A DNA stretch of 64,000 nucleotides from assembly GCA_023079485.1 (NCBI GenBank), contig CM041101.1:9760501-9824500 (forward strand), written 5' to 3'. The notes below the pieces were generated by a model. That model was not told the DNA's origin, ran no database searches, and saw only the letters and a program-made list of their open reading frames with translations. The stretch comes from Archilochus colubris. Lineage: Eukaryota; Chordata; Aves; Apodiformes; Trochilidae. The translations under genes and the position numbers were made by a program. This document shows positions 49,115 through 60,510 of the stretch, one piece after another. Within the stretch, counting starts at the first letter, position 1. Each line of letters starts with the position of its first letter.

Positions 49115-52100
49115 AAGGGGAGACCCTACAAACCCGGCAGCAGCAGAGAGAGGGGGCTCAGCCTGAGCCCATCGCCCCTTCTGGTTGCCCCTGTGGACAG
49201 CCATGGCCACTTCTGCCAGTGTCACCACTGAGGCTGATATCTCCCAGGAACAGTGGAGGGAAAGGTTTGAACCACCAGTGGCTGAGGATTTGTCCCAGGT
49301 TTGAAAGAGAATCAGGACACAGAGCAGTGAGAGGAGCTGGGAATCTGCAACTTGTTGATACAAGGGATCCAGGTTTCCAAATGCTTTTCAAAAGCTGATT
49401 AAAAAGTGTTCCTGCACCTGAACAAGAGAGCAGCTCCTTGCTGGGCATCTCCAAGGTTGGGCTCTTTTTATTTGGACTGCACAAAGCAACAACAGCAAAG
49501 TGATTTATACCTGTGCTTGAACTGGGGGTGGGAAGAGACCGGGAAGGAAAGGGCAAGAGGGAAAAAATCTCAGGGCAGTTTAATATCATTTTGTTCATGT
49601 TGTTGTGCTCAGCACAAGCTGGGAAATGCCAGCCTGGCCATTGCCACTGAGAAGCACACGGTTTCAGTGGCTTGGATAATGAGAAAAAGTGTTTTCTAAG
49701 GGGAAAGAAGTGAAACACTCTATTTCTTGTGGAGCACTCACTTCCTTTAAGCAGCTTGAAATCTTTTTCCTAATTAAAATACATCTATCCCATCAGACAG
49801 TGCTTTTTGATGCTTGCTCTCTCTAAGAGTATGATTTGGATCAATGAAAATGTCCTAGGAGCTCACGGCAATAACCTTGCTCAGCGTTTTTGCACTTGAA
49901 AGAAACCCAAGGGGGAGAAATGTTCGTGGTTGTACAAGAATTATTTTCCACCAGGGCTGTTCCCCACCTTGGAAAAAAAGAGCCATAACATAACCTCACT
50001 CCAGAGTTTGCAATCAAGGCTGATTTGCATAACTAACACAAGAATTAGTCTTCATTCTGTCCAAACAATTAGGACAGCTTGGAAAGGGAGCCTGGCCAGA
50101 GCAGAACTTGGTCCAAGGCAAAGTGGGTTCCCACAGGGGATATCCCTGACACTCAGCCACAAATCCCTGGCAGAGCTGGGGCTGACTTTGTGCCTTCTGA
50201 TTGCCAGTCCCAAGTGCAGCCCAAGCCTGGCATGCCCAGGCACTCACACAGCACCGAGGGCAATGATAATAGTGGCTGGATTTGATTTTGCCTTGAAAAT
50301 ACACTTTAATCAAACCTGATTGGATTAGCATTGAAATCCGAGCATTGCTGGAACCCAGAGCTGCCGATTCTCCACCACAAAGTCCTCCTGGCTTTTTCAG
50401 CTGGGTTTAGTTTTGAACATGCCTCCCACCCGCCTCATTCGTGCTAGGAGCTGAATAATTATGAAAAAGGACTTGGGTGCCAGAGCAAAAAAAAAAAACC
50501 CAAAACCCCACAGTCCCAGCCCCCAAACCTGCAAAGACTCAGCCACACTCGTGCTCCGGTGCTCGGCATCACGAGGATTTTATTCCCCCCCTTCTTCTCT
50601 AAACAAAATGTCAAAAATGTACTTAATGAGAAGTTCTCCTCTTGCAAGTGAGGCAGTAATCTGTCAGGAGGGAAAATCTGATATAAGATTAGAGCTCATC
50701 CCCTGACTCCTTGCCAGCACACATCCCAGCTCCCTGGCAGCTGGGCAGGCAGCGGGGCCCGAGTGCCATCTACAGCGGTTCAGGGGGAACTATGGAACCC
50801 CAAACCCTGCTGCAGCCCCAGGTCCTGGCTTCCCTCTGCTCATTTGACCTTGCTGGAGACAGAAAAAGACCTGGATGGATTTTGGGGTGCTTCCCAAAAA
50901 GTGAAGGTGAGGCTGCAGCTGGCAGAGCTGTGGGAATCATGGCTGGGATGACCTAGCAAGTCAGTCAGCTGCCCAGCAAAACTCTGCTGTCAAGAGTTTA
51001 TTTTGCAACCCATGTTCAGAGCAGGGATCTCAAGCAACACACAGGGACCCCTTTCATGAGCTCAGGGAGTCCCATGGGTGGCTTCTTTGCTGGGGTGAGG
51101 AGGAGTCAGGGTGCTGGGCTTTGCTCCAGCAAGGTAAAACACATCCTGGGGAGCTGACAGCAGAGGGAGGAGGAGGAGATCTAGTCGAGAGCCACACTAT
51201 AGCAGCTACCAGAAAAATCTGCTGGGGAACATATGGTGTGTTTTTAAATGCACCCATAACATTTATTTAAAATACAGGTTCTGAAGCTTGCCAGCAAAGC
51301 CTGATAGAAGGAAGCCTTGCTTTATGGTTGGAATCTCTCCTATTGTTTCAACCAAATTATTAAGCTCCTGTTTATTCGGATTTAGCCCAAACAAATTGGG
51401 GAATATTGCAGGGAGAACTTAGGACTCCCTGTGTGTCTGGGGGGTCCCAGATCCAAGCTGCTCTGTTCATCTATGACTGTCCTCACCTGGGGGCTGAGCT
51501 CACCCTGACACAATCCCTAAGCCATAATATCCCTTCCTATGGTGAGGAGGTGGCTGTCCCACAGTGGTGTCCCTGGAGGAGAAAAGCACCTGTGTGTGTG
51601 TCCTTGGTGCCATGGGATGGATGGAGAGGCCGAATATCCCAGTGGGATGGGGTGGTTGGGTGTGTCCAGTTCTCCTGAGTGTTTGGCAGCCACATCCTCC
51701 TGGCCCGGAGCTGAATCAGGGGCTGGCAGAGAAGGAAGGTTTCTAACAAAAGCTGATGATGGCATCGTGGCTCCTCCAGCCAGCCCATTCCACACCCAGC
51801 AGGAACGGAAAGAGCCCAAGTGCTGCCAGGCACGGGGTGACCCCCAAGATCTGTCCCTTCTCCTCCACCTTCCGCTGTGCTCTGCCAGCACCTCCCCCGG
51901 GCACTGCCGGGATCTGTTCTGCCAAGGACAGGGATGACAGGAATAGCAGGAGATGGAATTCTCATCCCTCCGTTCCACATGGCCCTGGGATGCTGCTGCT
52001 GCTGCTGCTCCACAGGTACCTGGCACAGCCCCTGGGACGGGTGACACGGGGGTGGCTGTGCCCCCAGCACCCATCCTGGGGGATGAGACCTGGAAAAGGT

Positions 52101-53271
52101 CGAGGGAAGCTGGGGACAGACCCCAGGGGTGGCTGCACCCCTCAGATTCTGCTGCAGGGACTGCGGTCTGGCTGCATCTCGGTGCTGCTCTGGGTGTCCA
52201 AGGGCAGTTGCACCATCTAGAGGAGAAACGGGTGCCAGTCCCTGAGCAGGGGCCAAATCAAGGCAGAGAGAGAGGTGGGAGAGGAAAAGGATGAGCAGAG
52301 CAGGTCAGAGCAGAGCAGGTCATTGCTGAGATGCAAATCCTCCAGCCAGGCACAGTGGGAATGATTTTGGGGTCTCACGAATGAGCCCAGGCAGCTCATC
52401 GACCCCAGAGAATGGGAAGAGGGAGAATGGGGTTCAAAGATAATGGCACTGCCTGCCTGAGGTGTGACTGGTGTCTGCTGGCTGCAAGAAACAAGGGCAA
52501 GGGAGAGAGAGAACAGAAATTAAAATTCCTCCTCCTGCAGTTGAGCTGACCTCACACCCCCCAGCCAGGAACCAACAGCCCCAAAAGCAATTTCGTTGCT
52601 CAGCTGGACCTGGATGACTTCTCTCTCTCTCAACACATGTGCCAGCCACCCTCACACCAATCACCACAGCAGAGATGGGAGGGGGGAACAGAAAAGCCAC
52701 CCTCCCCCTGGCAGCCACCCTGCTCCTCTTCAAGCCCCCCCCTCCCCTTTCTGCAGGGTGCTGAGGCCAAGCCACTGCCCAGCCCTCCAGCCAAGCAGCT
52801 TTTTGGGGACCAAACCATCAGGGCCATGCCTGCAGGCACCCACGGGGACAGGAGGCTGCTCCCCAGGTGCCAGCAGCACTCACCAGCCCCAGGACTGGGG
52901 TGCTGCCCTTGGGCACCCCCCCCAGCTCACCCAGCTCCTGCCCTCGGCAGCCAGGCAGTCCCTGCTCCAACTTGCCCAGTTAGGGCTTCACCCCCTTTGC
53001 AGCCTCCTGCAGCAGGAGGAGCTGTAGGAGCTGTAGGAGCTCCAATCCCAATGATTTGGAAAATTTTTGTTGTTGTGTTGGTCTGGAGATTTTTTTTTTG
53101 TACCACTCAGGCCCCTGCAGATTGTGCAAGTCACAAGGAAACGTTGATCACATCCCTAATACAACCACGAACACATCCCAGCTCCTCTCAAGCTGCTTCC
53201 TTTGCTGACACCCAGGTTTTTCCTCCTCCTCCTCCCACCAGCTGGTTCCTTCCTCCTGGGCTGCATCCATG
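49115..53271. other. Intergenic, no gene seen
   Basis: Unique DNA. AT-richer patches at 49740-50060 and 51240-51400; a (CTG)6-type run at 51990-52008. The 239-residue antisense frame at 51537-52256 contains a Q6 from that run and no recognisable domain. A ctgtaggag doublet lies near 53020-53042. Confidence 0.65.
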
Positions 53272-54141
53272 TACACCCACAGCCTCTACACCCACAACCT
53301 GCACATCCACAGCCTGCACACCCACAGCCTGTACATCCACAACCTCTACACCCACAGCCTGTACATCCCCAACCTGTACATCCCCAACCTGTACATCCCC
53401 AGCCTGTACATCCCCAGCCTGTACATCCCCAGCCTGTACATCCCCAGCCTGTACATCCTCAGCCTGTACACCCACAACCTGTACATCCCCAGCCTGTACA
53501 TCCCCAGCCTGTACACCCACAACCTGTACACCCACAGCCTGCACACCCACAGCCTGTTCACCCACAGCCTGTACATCCCCAACCTGTACATCCACAACCT
53601 GCACATTCACAGCCTGTACATCCCCAACCTGTACATCCACAACCTGTACATCCACAACCTGTACACCCACAGCCTGTACATCCCCAACCTGTACACCCAC
53701 AACCTGTACACCCACAGCCTGTACACCCACAGCCTGTACACCCACAACCTGTACATCCCCAACCTGTACATCCACAACCTCTACACCCACAGCCTGTACA
53801 TCCCCAACCTGTACACCCACAACCTGTACACCCACAACCTCTACACCCACAGCCTCTACACCCACAACCTGTACACCCACAGCCTCTACACCCACAACCT
53901 GTACACCCACAACCTCTACATCCACAACCTCTACACCCACAGCCTGTACATCCACAGCCTGTACACCCACAACCTGTACATCCACAGCCTGTACACCCAC
54001 AACCTGTACACCCACAGCCTCTACACCCACAGCCTGTACATCCACAGCCTGTACACCCACAACCTGTACACCCACAACCTGTACACCCACAGCCTCTACA
54101 CCCACAGCCTCTACACCCACAGCCTCTACACCCACAACCTG
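53272..54141 (+). repeat. 15-bp minisatellite, 58 units
   Basis: The 870 bp comprise exactly 58 units of tacacccacagcctg and a few variants. Variation is confined to a handful of positions: cccac, tccac or tcccc in the middle, aacc or agcc, and a final g or c. Runs of one variant occur (five tacatccccagcctg in a row near 53388-53462), suggesting local unit duplication. Because 15 is a multiple of three and no unit variant contains a stop, all + frames and several - frames stay open, giving apparent proteins of 329-564 residues (repeats Y-T-H-S-L, T-P-T-A-C, H-P-Q-P-V; antisense G-C-G-C-T). I treat these as artefacts. Confidence 0.97.
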
Positions 54142-57100
54142 CTCCTGCTTCCCCCTCCCACACCCAGCTGCCTGCACAGCTCACCCCAGGCAGTGCTGGG
54201 AGCCCAGGGTGCTGCCCCTGCTCTTTCCTTTCCCCACTCGTGGGTTTTCTGTGCTGTGGCCAAGCTGGGCGTTGGGAAGAGAAGCCTGGACATGGCTCAA
54301 ATCACCCTGGGAGCAAGAAAATCACAGATAATTTTTCTCTGATTCTCCCAGAGCAGTCAGGGCAGCAGCAGGCATTGGTGCATCACTGGATCTTCTCCAT
54401 GAGCCATGTTTTGGGTGAAGGTTTGTAGCCCCCTGGTGTCAGCTCAGCAGCTCCTGGTGCCAGGGAGCCAGCTGCCCAAAGGATAGGAGAGGGCTTGGGA
54501 TGTTCTCCAAAGGGCTGAAACCAGTGTCAGAGATAAGGAACCACTTCAAAAGGGCTGTGCATTAATGCCAGCACCACAAGACCCATCCAGGAGAAAGTGC
54601 CCCTCTAAATGCCATCTTTTTCTTTAAGCTTGCCAGGACAGGATTTGATCTCCTCTGCTTCCCATTAGGGATCTGTTGTACTGATGGCATTTATGGTGCC
54701 CAGTCAATACTTCTCCATCTCTGAGAGCTCTGCAGAAGAGGAGGGAGAACCTGACACTGCACTTAGTCCAAAATTACCATCACTGGACAGATGCCATGGC
54801 CCCAAAAGCCCTGTGTAAAAGCAGGAGTGAATGTGGAGTGTGTGGGGCTGCAGGGCTGCTCAGGGTCCTGCTCTGCACTGAGCACTGAGAGGTGACTTTG
54901 GTCAACAGGGAGAGCAGAATGAGACCTGGGGGGAAAGGAATATTAAAAATAACTGCTTAGCATGCTTGGGAAATGTTGCTCCAACCAGCCTGAAGCTGCT
55001 CCTGGGGGGTTCCCTTACCCTGCAGGGTAGCAGGACAACTGGATGGCTGCTTTGCTCTGCACTGGTTTGCTGGAGAAGAACCCAACCCAAAGGCTTGCAC
55101 AGCCCCTCTGGCATGGTTTTTCAGTCTGATGCAAATTCAAAACAGTGGTGGTGATCCTTGGGTTTTGATCCCCAGCTCTCCTGAGGAGGTGTTTTGACCA
55201 CTGAACCGAGAGGCAGCTGTTTGAAAATCCTGAATCCAAACCTGCTGGCCCCAAAGTGCATTTTGCAATTGCAAAGGTGTCAAGGAATGAAGCTCAGGGT
55301 GCACCATGGCCCTGGCCCTGCCCTCTCAGCCTGACCAGCCAGGCAGCGTGGGCTCAGCCCATTCCCCAGGGACTGTGGGGACACGACTCTTGGAAGCCCT
55401 GGAGTTGCCCTCCTGTGAATTCAGCGTGGAGAGGTTTGGGTTGTTTGCAGCCAAGGGAGTCCACGGATGCTAAAAATAGAGAACTCCTTGAAGGTGATCT
55501 TAAAAGCTTTCCTCTGTGTGAAGATGCCTTTCAAAAAAACCCACACTGGCTCAGAGAGCTGATGGGGGATGGAACTCCGGGTAGGAATCAGGAGTTGCTC
55601 CATTGAAGCTGTCCCCAAGAGGGGACATCCCCAAAAGGATGATGGACAAGGTAAGAGGTTGGTCACTGCTCTGGCAGGACCCCAATGACCCCACAGCTCT
55701 GAGAGCAGAAGGAAGGAGCTGTTGCAATATGAAGAGCTGAGCTGAGGAATGCAATTAGAAGGGATCTAAAATACAAACATGCTCCAAAACCCTGCAGGAG
55801 CTGCTGCCTGTGAATGCTCAGCCCTGGGATGAGCTGGCAGTGGCTCAGAAGGAAAACCTGGCTCAGCTGGGAAAACCTGGACCAGCAGCAAGGTCCTGTT
55901 TGGTGGCCCAGTGAGCACCACACCACCCAGTCTGCCCTTTTCTGGGTAGGACCCATAAACCAGCATGCAAACAGTGCCCCAGACAGGCTGCACCAGCTCC
56001 TGGCTTCTCCTCCCAACTACGAAGTCCCAGGAATTGGAGGAAACTGCGCTGATAAGAGTCTGACACCTAATGGGCAAAGGCAGAATTGTGATGGGAAGAG
56101 GCTGGAAGTGTCCTGATGGGAATCCTGGCAGCAAAACCCACGGAGCTGGGTGAAAAGGGAAGACTTGGATACAGAAAATCCCTTTGAGCCCCCACAGCAC
56201 ATTTCCTTGTTTGTAAACATCCAAAGTTTATGATTTAACCTGGACAGGAATGAGCTGTGTGGGAACTATTAAAAGGTTCTGGGTACCACCATGAGAGGTA
56301 ACACCAGTTCCTATTGGAGAGGTCTCTGCCATACGACAGCAAGGGAAGGTCAGGGTTGCAGTCTTGGCACTAGTTTGTATTTCTCAGGTTGTATTTTTAT
56401 GCCAGATACACTGGGAGTTCCTGCTGGGAAAGGACAGACTCAAAACCAGATGGCTGTGCCCCATGTAGAACCTCAGCTATGTTCTGTGTAATGGTCAGCA
56501 ACGAATGGAAAAAACTCACCAGACTTGACCCCAAGACATTAAATGCATTCTGTAGCTGTGCCTCTGCCCTATACTTGGCACTGGATTTGTTTCACGGAGC
56601 TGGTGGGGCTCTTTTCTTAAAAATACCTGACATAAAAAGGTGATTTACAGCAATGGTGTTTCCTAAGGCAAGACACAGTGGAGATTCCCAGGACCCAGCT
56701 CTACCCAGAATGTTCCTTGCTGGGCAGCACCCAGCCCTGCTGCTTGGAAGCTCACATCACATCAGCTCTGCTCCAGTTAGAAAATAAACAGAACTGTTCA
56801 ATATCCAGAGCTGTCTGCTGGCAGCTTTCACAGCCATTTCCATTTCTTTTTCCTTTTTTTTTTTTTTCTAAATTAGATCTTCCTGTTATAACTTCAAGGC
56901 CTCATGAGTCTCCTTGGCATTTATTAAATAACAACTAAACTCTTCCATTTACCATGTTACTACCTGATCCAGTCGTTCTCCCTCTCATCTGCCACCTGTG
57001 ATCAGACTGAAGGAGCTGACCAGGCTGGGAGGACACAGGAGCAGGGCCACCACCATCACCTCCTGACACCCACCACATGTCCAGCCCTCACTGCACCTCA

Positions 57101-59531
57101 CGGCACGTGCAAATCCGTGCAAGAGGGAAAAAAAGTGCTCAAGCCACACCTGAGACATGCTTTTAACCAGAGGCAAGCTGTCTGCTTGATTTATTTTAAA
57201 GCCAAAGCTTGCACTACTTTTTCCAGAAAGGTTCTGAGCCTGCTGAAGCCACAGATGTGGATCCCAAATACTGACTGAGCCCGAGGTTCAGACAGGACTT
57301 CATCCACCACCTTTCCCCACCAGAAATTCACTTTTGTGGGATAGTTTTCCCCCAAAACCCAAGTAGGTGCTTGGGGAACATTAAACTGCCCCTAGCAGCA
57401 GCAAAGGTTTGCAGAACCTGAGGCTACCAACTTCCCTCATGTCCCAGGCATGGCTGAGCCTTTGGCCAGCACCAGGTATGCCTCACATTCCCAAAGGAAC
57501 AGAGGAGCAGCAGGAGCACCTGGGGTTTTAACACAGCTCCACGTGAGAACTGTAATTGGCCATGAAGCCACCAGTTTCCTGACAACAGGAAGATCTGAGA
57601 GGCAAATCCTTTTATTCGTACTATTTTGGTTTTAATCTTGTCCTTTTTCTTCCTGGGAGGAAAAAAAAAAAAAATTAAAAAAAAAGCCATCACCTGAGCT
57701 CTGGTTTCAGCCTCTGATAACCCCCAGCATCTTTTGCCTCTAATGAGCTCTTGTTCAGACCCCCTGCAATAAGCTGCAAATGGGATGAGTAAATCCTGAG
57801 GTGGGGGAAGATGTTTCATTGTGAAGACATGAATGTTGCCCTGCAATTCCGGCCACCCTAACAAGAGGTCCAATTAGTGCTCATGACTTTGTCATCCATC
57901 CAGCAGGGATGGGGACCACTGCTCTCATTTCTGCAAAGAGCATGGATCAGGAAGACAAATCACCCCTAATGGGACCTGGGGGAGAGGCTCTGCTTTTCTT
58001 TCAAGTCCAAGGCTGCTCACTGATCTGCAGAACCATCAGTGCCACCTCCAGTGCCAACAGCAGAGCTCTCCTACCTCCCTCCCAGGCAACTGCATGTGCA
58101 CAGGAACATTTATCAGGCTTCTGGCCATGGCTTTGGCTTTAATTTTACTTTTAAAGTGCATTCACAGAGATATTGACATGGTCCAAGAGGATATTTTAAT
58201 ACCAGCACCCTTTTTTTCCCCTCTGGCATTAGGAGGAATACAGGGTAACAAGCAAAGTTTCCCCACCTCTGAGCTGCAATTTTGCACCTAAGGAAAAGCA
58301 AGTTCTTTGTTTCCTTCTGCACCGAGATGCTGGCTGTGCTGTTTTCAGCAGACTTGTTCAAGTGAGCCATTTCAGAATATAAAGGTGTGCTACATATCCC
58401 AGGGACAGGAACACAAAGGCAAAAGTCCTACTGGTTCTGTTTGATCTATTGTGAGAGCAGGAAATAAATTAATAGGAGTCTGTAATTGTGTCTGACAGTT
58501 TGAAACATGGTCCTGTCCCAGGGCAAGAATTGGTTTGGGAGGTAGCAGACTCCTAGGGTGGAAAAAAAAAAAAAAAAAAGAATTAAAAAAAAAAGTGGAA
58601 CATGAGGTTGGAAGTGCAGGAAAGGGCACAATTCCTCAGAGGATAAAAATGTGTGTGCTCCCAGAAATGCCACAGAAAATGAGTAATAGTATGTGGTAAC
58701 ACCTGTTAAGGATAAGAGGCCTGATTCTGACATCCACCACATTCTTGTGCACTGGGAATAATAGAATAATAATTCTTCTTGTGGCAGAGGAGCCCAGTGG
58801 GGTGTGAGCACTGAGCTCCACCTGCAATGCCAGGAGCTGTCACCTCATTTCCAGCCTGGGACTGACTCTTTGTACCTGCTGCTGCCCACTGCTGTTTTGC
58901 TTGATGTTTCCAAGCCTGTTTCCCCTATGAGTCTGGCAACACCCAGCCAAAAGATGCTTTTTTCCTCTGTAGCATCACAGGTGTTGAAGCACCACGGGGG
59001 AAAAAAAAGTGCAAACGTGGCAAAGTGAAAATAGGCCACACGTTGGGTCAAGGCACCAGAAACTTGTGATTGCAAAGATGTACAAACCCAGAGGTCTGAC
59101 TCACTCTGTGGTTTTCTGGGAATGAGCAGGTTGAAATGGGTGACCTGAAGAGAAGGACTCCACAGCTTGGCTGTGCCCTGGAAGCAGAGGGATGACAGGA
59201 CACGGCTGGCAGCACATCCTCACCTGCAGAGCAAACACAGCACTAAACTTTTGCTGTTCCTCTGGGTAAAATCTCCAGCACCCTACCAGTCCAGGAGCCA
59301 AAGCTTCAGCTTCTGAAAACAAAACAAAACAAGCCTTAGTTTTTTTAACCCCAGTTCTAGTTTGGCATCCCCAGACTCTGGGTTTGGGACAGTCAGCAAT
59401 GCACTTTGTCGATGTTTTGAGGTTTTTTTCCCCCTCTGGCAGCTCCCATCACATCCTGGAGGCAGCTGACAAATTCTGCTCCTTCTGTACTTGACTGCAG
59501 CCTCCAAACCGAACGGCACAAACACCCCACA
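54142..59531. other. Intergenic, no gene seen
   Basis: Unique DNA with T-run 56857-56868, A-rich 57661-57686 and A-rich 58562-58594. Short frames (up to 152 residues) overlap on both strands without domains. No exon structure leading toward PPP1R26 is visible. Confidence 0.65.
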
Positions 59532-59732
59532 GAATCATAGAATCATAGAATCGGCTGGAAGGGACCTCAGAGCTCATCAAGTCCAACCCTTGATCCACTC
59601 CCCCCGTGGTTCCCAGCCCATGGCACTCAGTGCCACATCCAGGCTCTTTGGAAAGATCTCCAGACACGGAGAATCCACTACTTCCCTGGGCAGCCCATTC
59701 CAATGCCTGATCACCCTCTCCAGAAAGAAATT
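59532..59732 (-). mobile_element. CR1 LINE, 3' end fragment next to the PPP1R26 CpG island
   Basis: On the + strand it starts with repeated aatcatag (the reverse of the CR1 3' octamer tail), then the typical ggaagggacctcagagctca and the reverse of the last CR1 coding segment, ending at cagaaagaaatt where similarity to the other copies stops. It is about 200 bp, severely 5' truncated, and belongs to the same subfamily as the copies at 25907, 38420 and 48560 (nearly identical run from 'cttgatccactcccccc' through 'cctgatcaccctctccag'). It is non-functional and lies within about 100 bp of the island. Confidence 0.95.
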
Positions 59733-59799
59733 CCCGATATAAACATTTCCTAAGTCTCTGCCGGGACAGAGCCGCTCAGCATCCGCAGGACGGGCGGGT

Positions 59800-60510
59800 T
59801 TAAGCCCCAACTCTCTCCCTGAGCCCGCATGAGGCCGCGGTTCCCCAGTTCCCCTTCCTCCCCGGCGGCCTTTCCGCTACCCCTCGTTTAACGGGCTCCA
59901 GCCGACCCTTCCCGACCGCTCCCGAGCCGCAACCCAGCGGCCGCGCCTGCCTTTGTGCCCCGGCCCGGCTCCTCCCCACCCCGCCGCTCCGGCAGCCAGA
60001 GCCGGCGGCCGCCGAGGGCCCGGGCGGTCCCCCCCGCCTCCCCCGGTGGAGCCCTGCGGCGCATGCCTCCCGCTCCCCGGGGGCAGGGAAGGAAGCACCG
60101 CCCGCCCCTGCACCAAGGCGGCGGGCAGCGGCCGTGCCGGAGCCCGAGCCCGAGCGCGGCGGAGCGGAGCGCGGAGAGCCCTGAGCCGGGCGCTGCCGCT
60201 CCCATCACCAACCTCCTCCCCACCGCTCTCGGCGTCCCCCCGCGGAGGCGGCGGCCGCGGCAGGTGAGCCCCGGGGGGGATGGAGGGGCCGGCGGGGCCC
60301 GGGCTGAGGCAATGGAGGCCGAGGCCCAGGTCCCGGCTCGGCGCTGGCGGCTGAGGGCGGCGGAAGGCGGGAAGGGGGGAAGGCAGGGGGAGCCATGGCG
60401 GCGCGGGCAGGGCCCGGTGGGCAGCGGGCAGCGGGCGGGGCGCCCCGCGGAGGTGGCTCCGTGTACACCGCTTCCAGGAGCCCTCGCGGGTGGGTTGTCC
60501 CCTCGCAACC
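59800..60510 (+). promoter_or_regulatory. PPP1R26: CpG-island promoter and non-coding first exon of PPP1R26
   Basis: CpG dinucleotides are dense across roughly 59,815-60,510, in sharp contrast with the CpG-poor DNA to the left. GC-box-like GGGCGG and CCCGCC motifs are frequent and no TATA box is obvious, as expected for a housekeeping-type promoter. The gene's first exon probably ends at the consensus donor at 60263/60264; the transcription start cannot be placed from sequence and could lie anywhere from about 59,900 to 60,200. Long open frames on both strands here follow from high GC and are not treated as genes. A CR1 3' end sits about 70-80 bp to the left. A divergent antisense transcript is possible but nothing in the sequence demonstrates one. 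Confidence 0.75.

Noticed and set aside
51537..52256. 239-residue antisense frame with polyglutamine
   Set aside because: No domain, overlapping frames on the other strand, and the glutamines derive from a short CTG run.
53272..54141. CRISPR-like array
   Set aside because: Repeats are directly contiguous 15-mers without spacers, in vertebrate DNA.
53558..54184. Antisense Gly-Cys repeat resembling keratin-associated or metallothionein-like protein
   Set aside because: It is the reverse reading of the same minisatellite; the composition follows from the unit and not from a family.
52637..54428. Very long open frames (329 to 564 residues) on both strands
   Set aside because: They are forced by a stop-free 15-bp repeat whose length is a multiple of three; several frames and both strands are open at once and no domain or splice structure is present.
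59800..60263. Divergent antisense gene from the CpG island
   Set aside because: Possible in principle, but no exon, splice or coding signal on the minus strand supports it.
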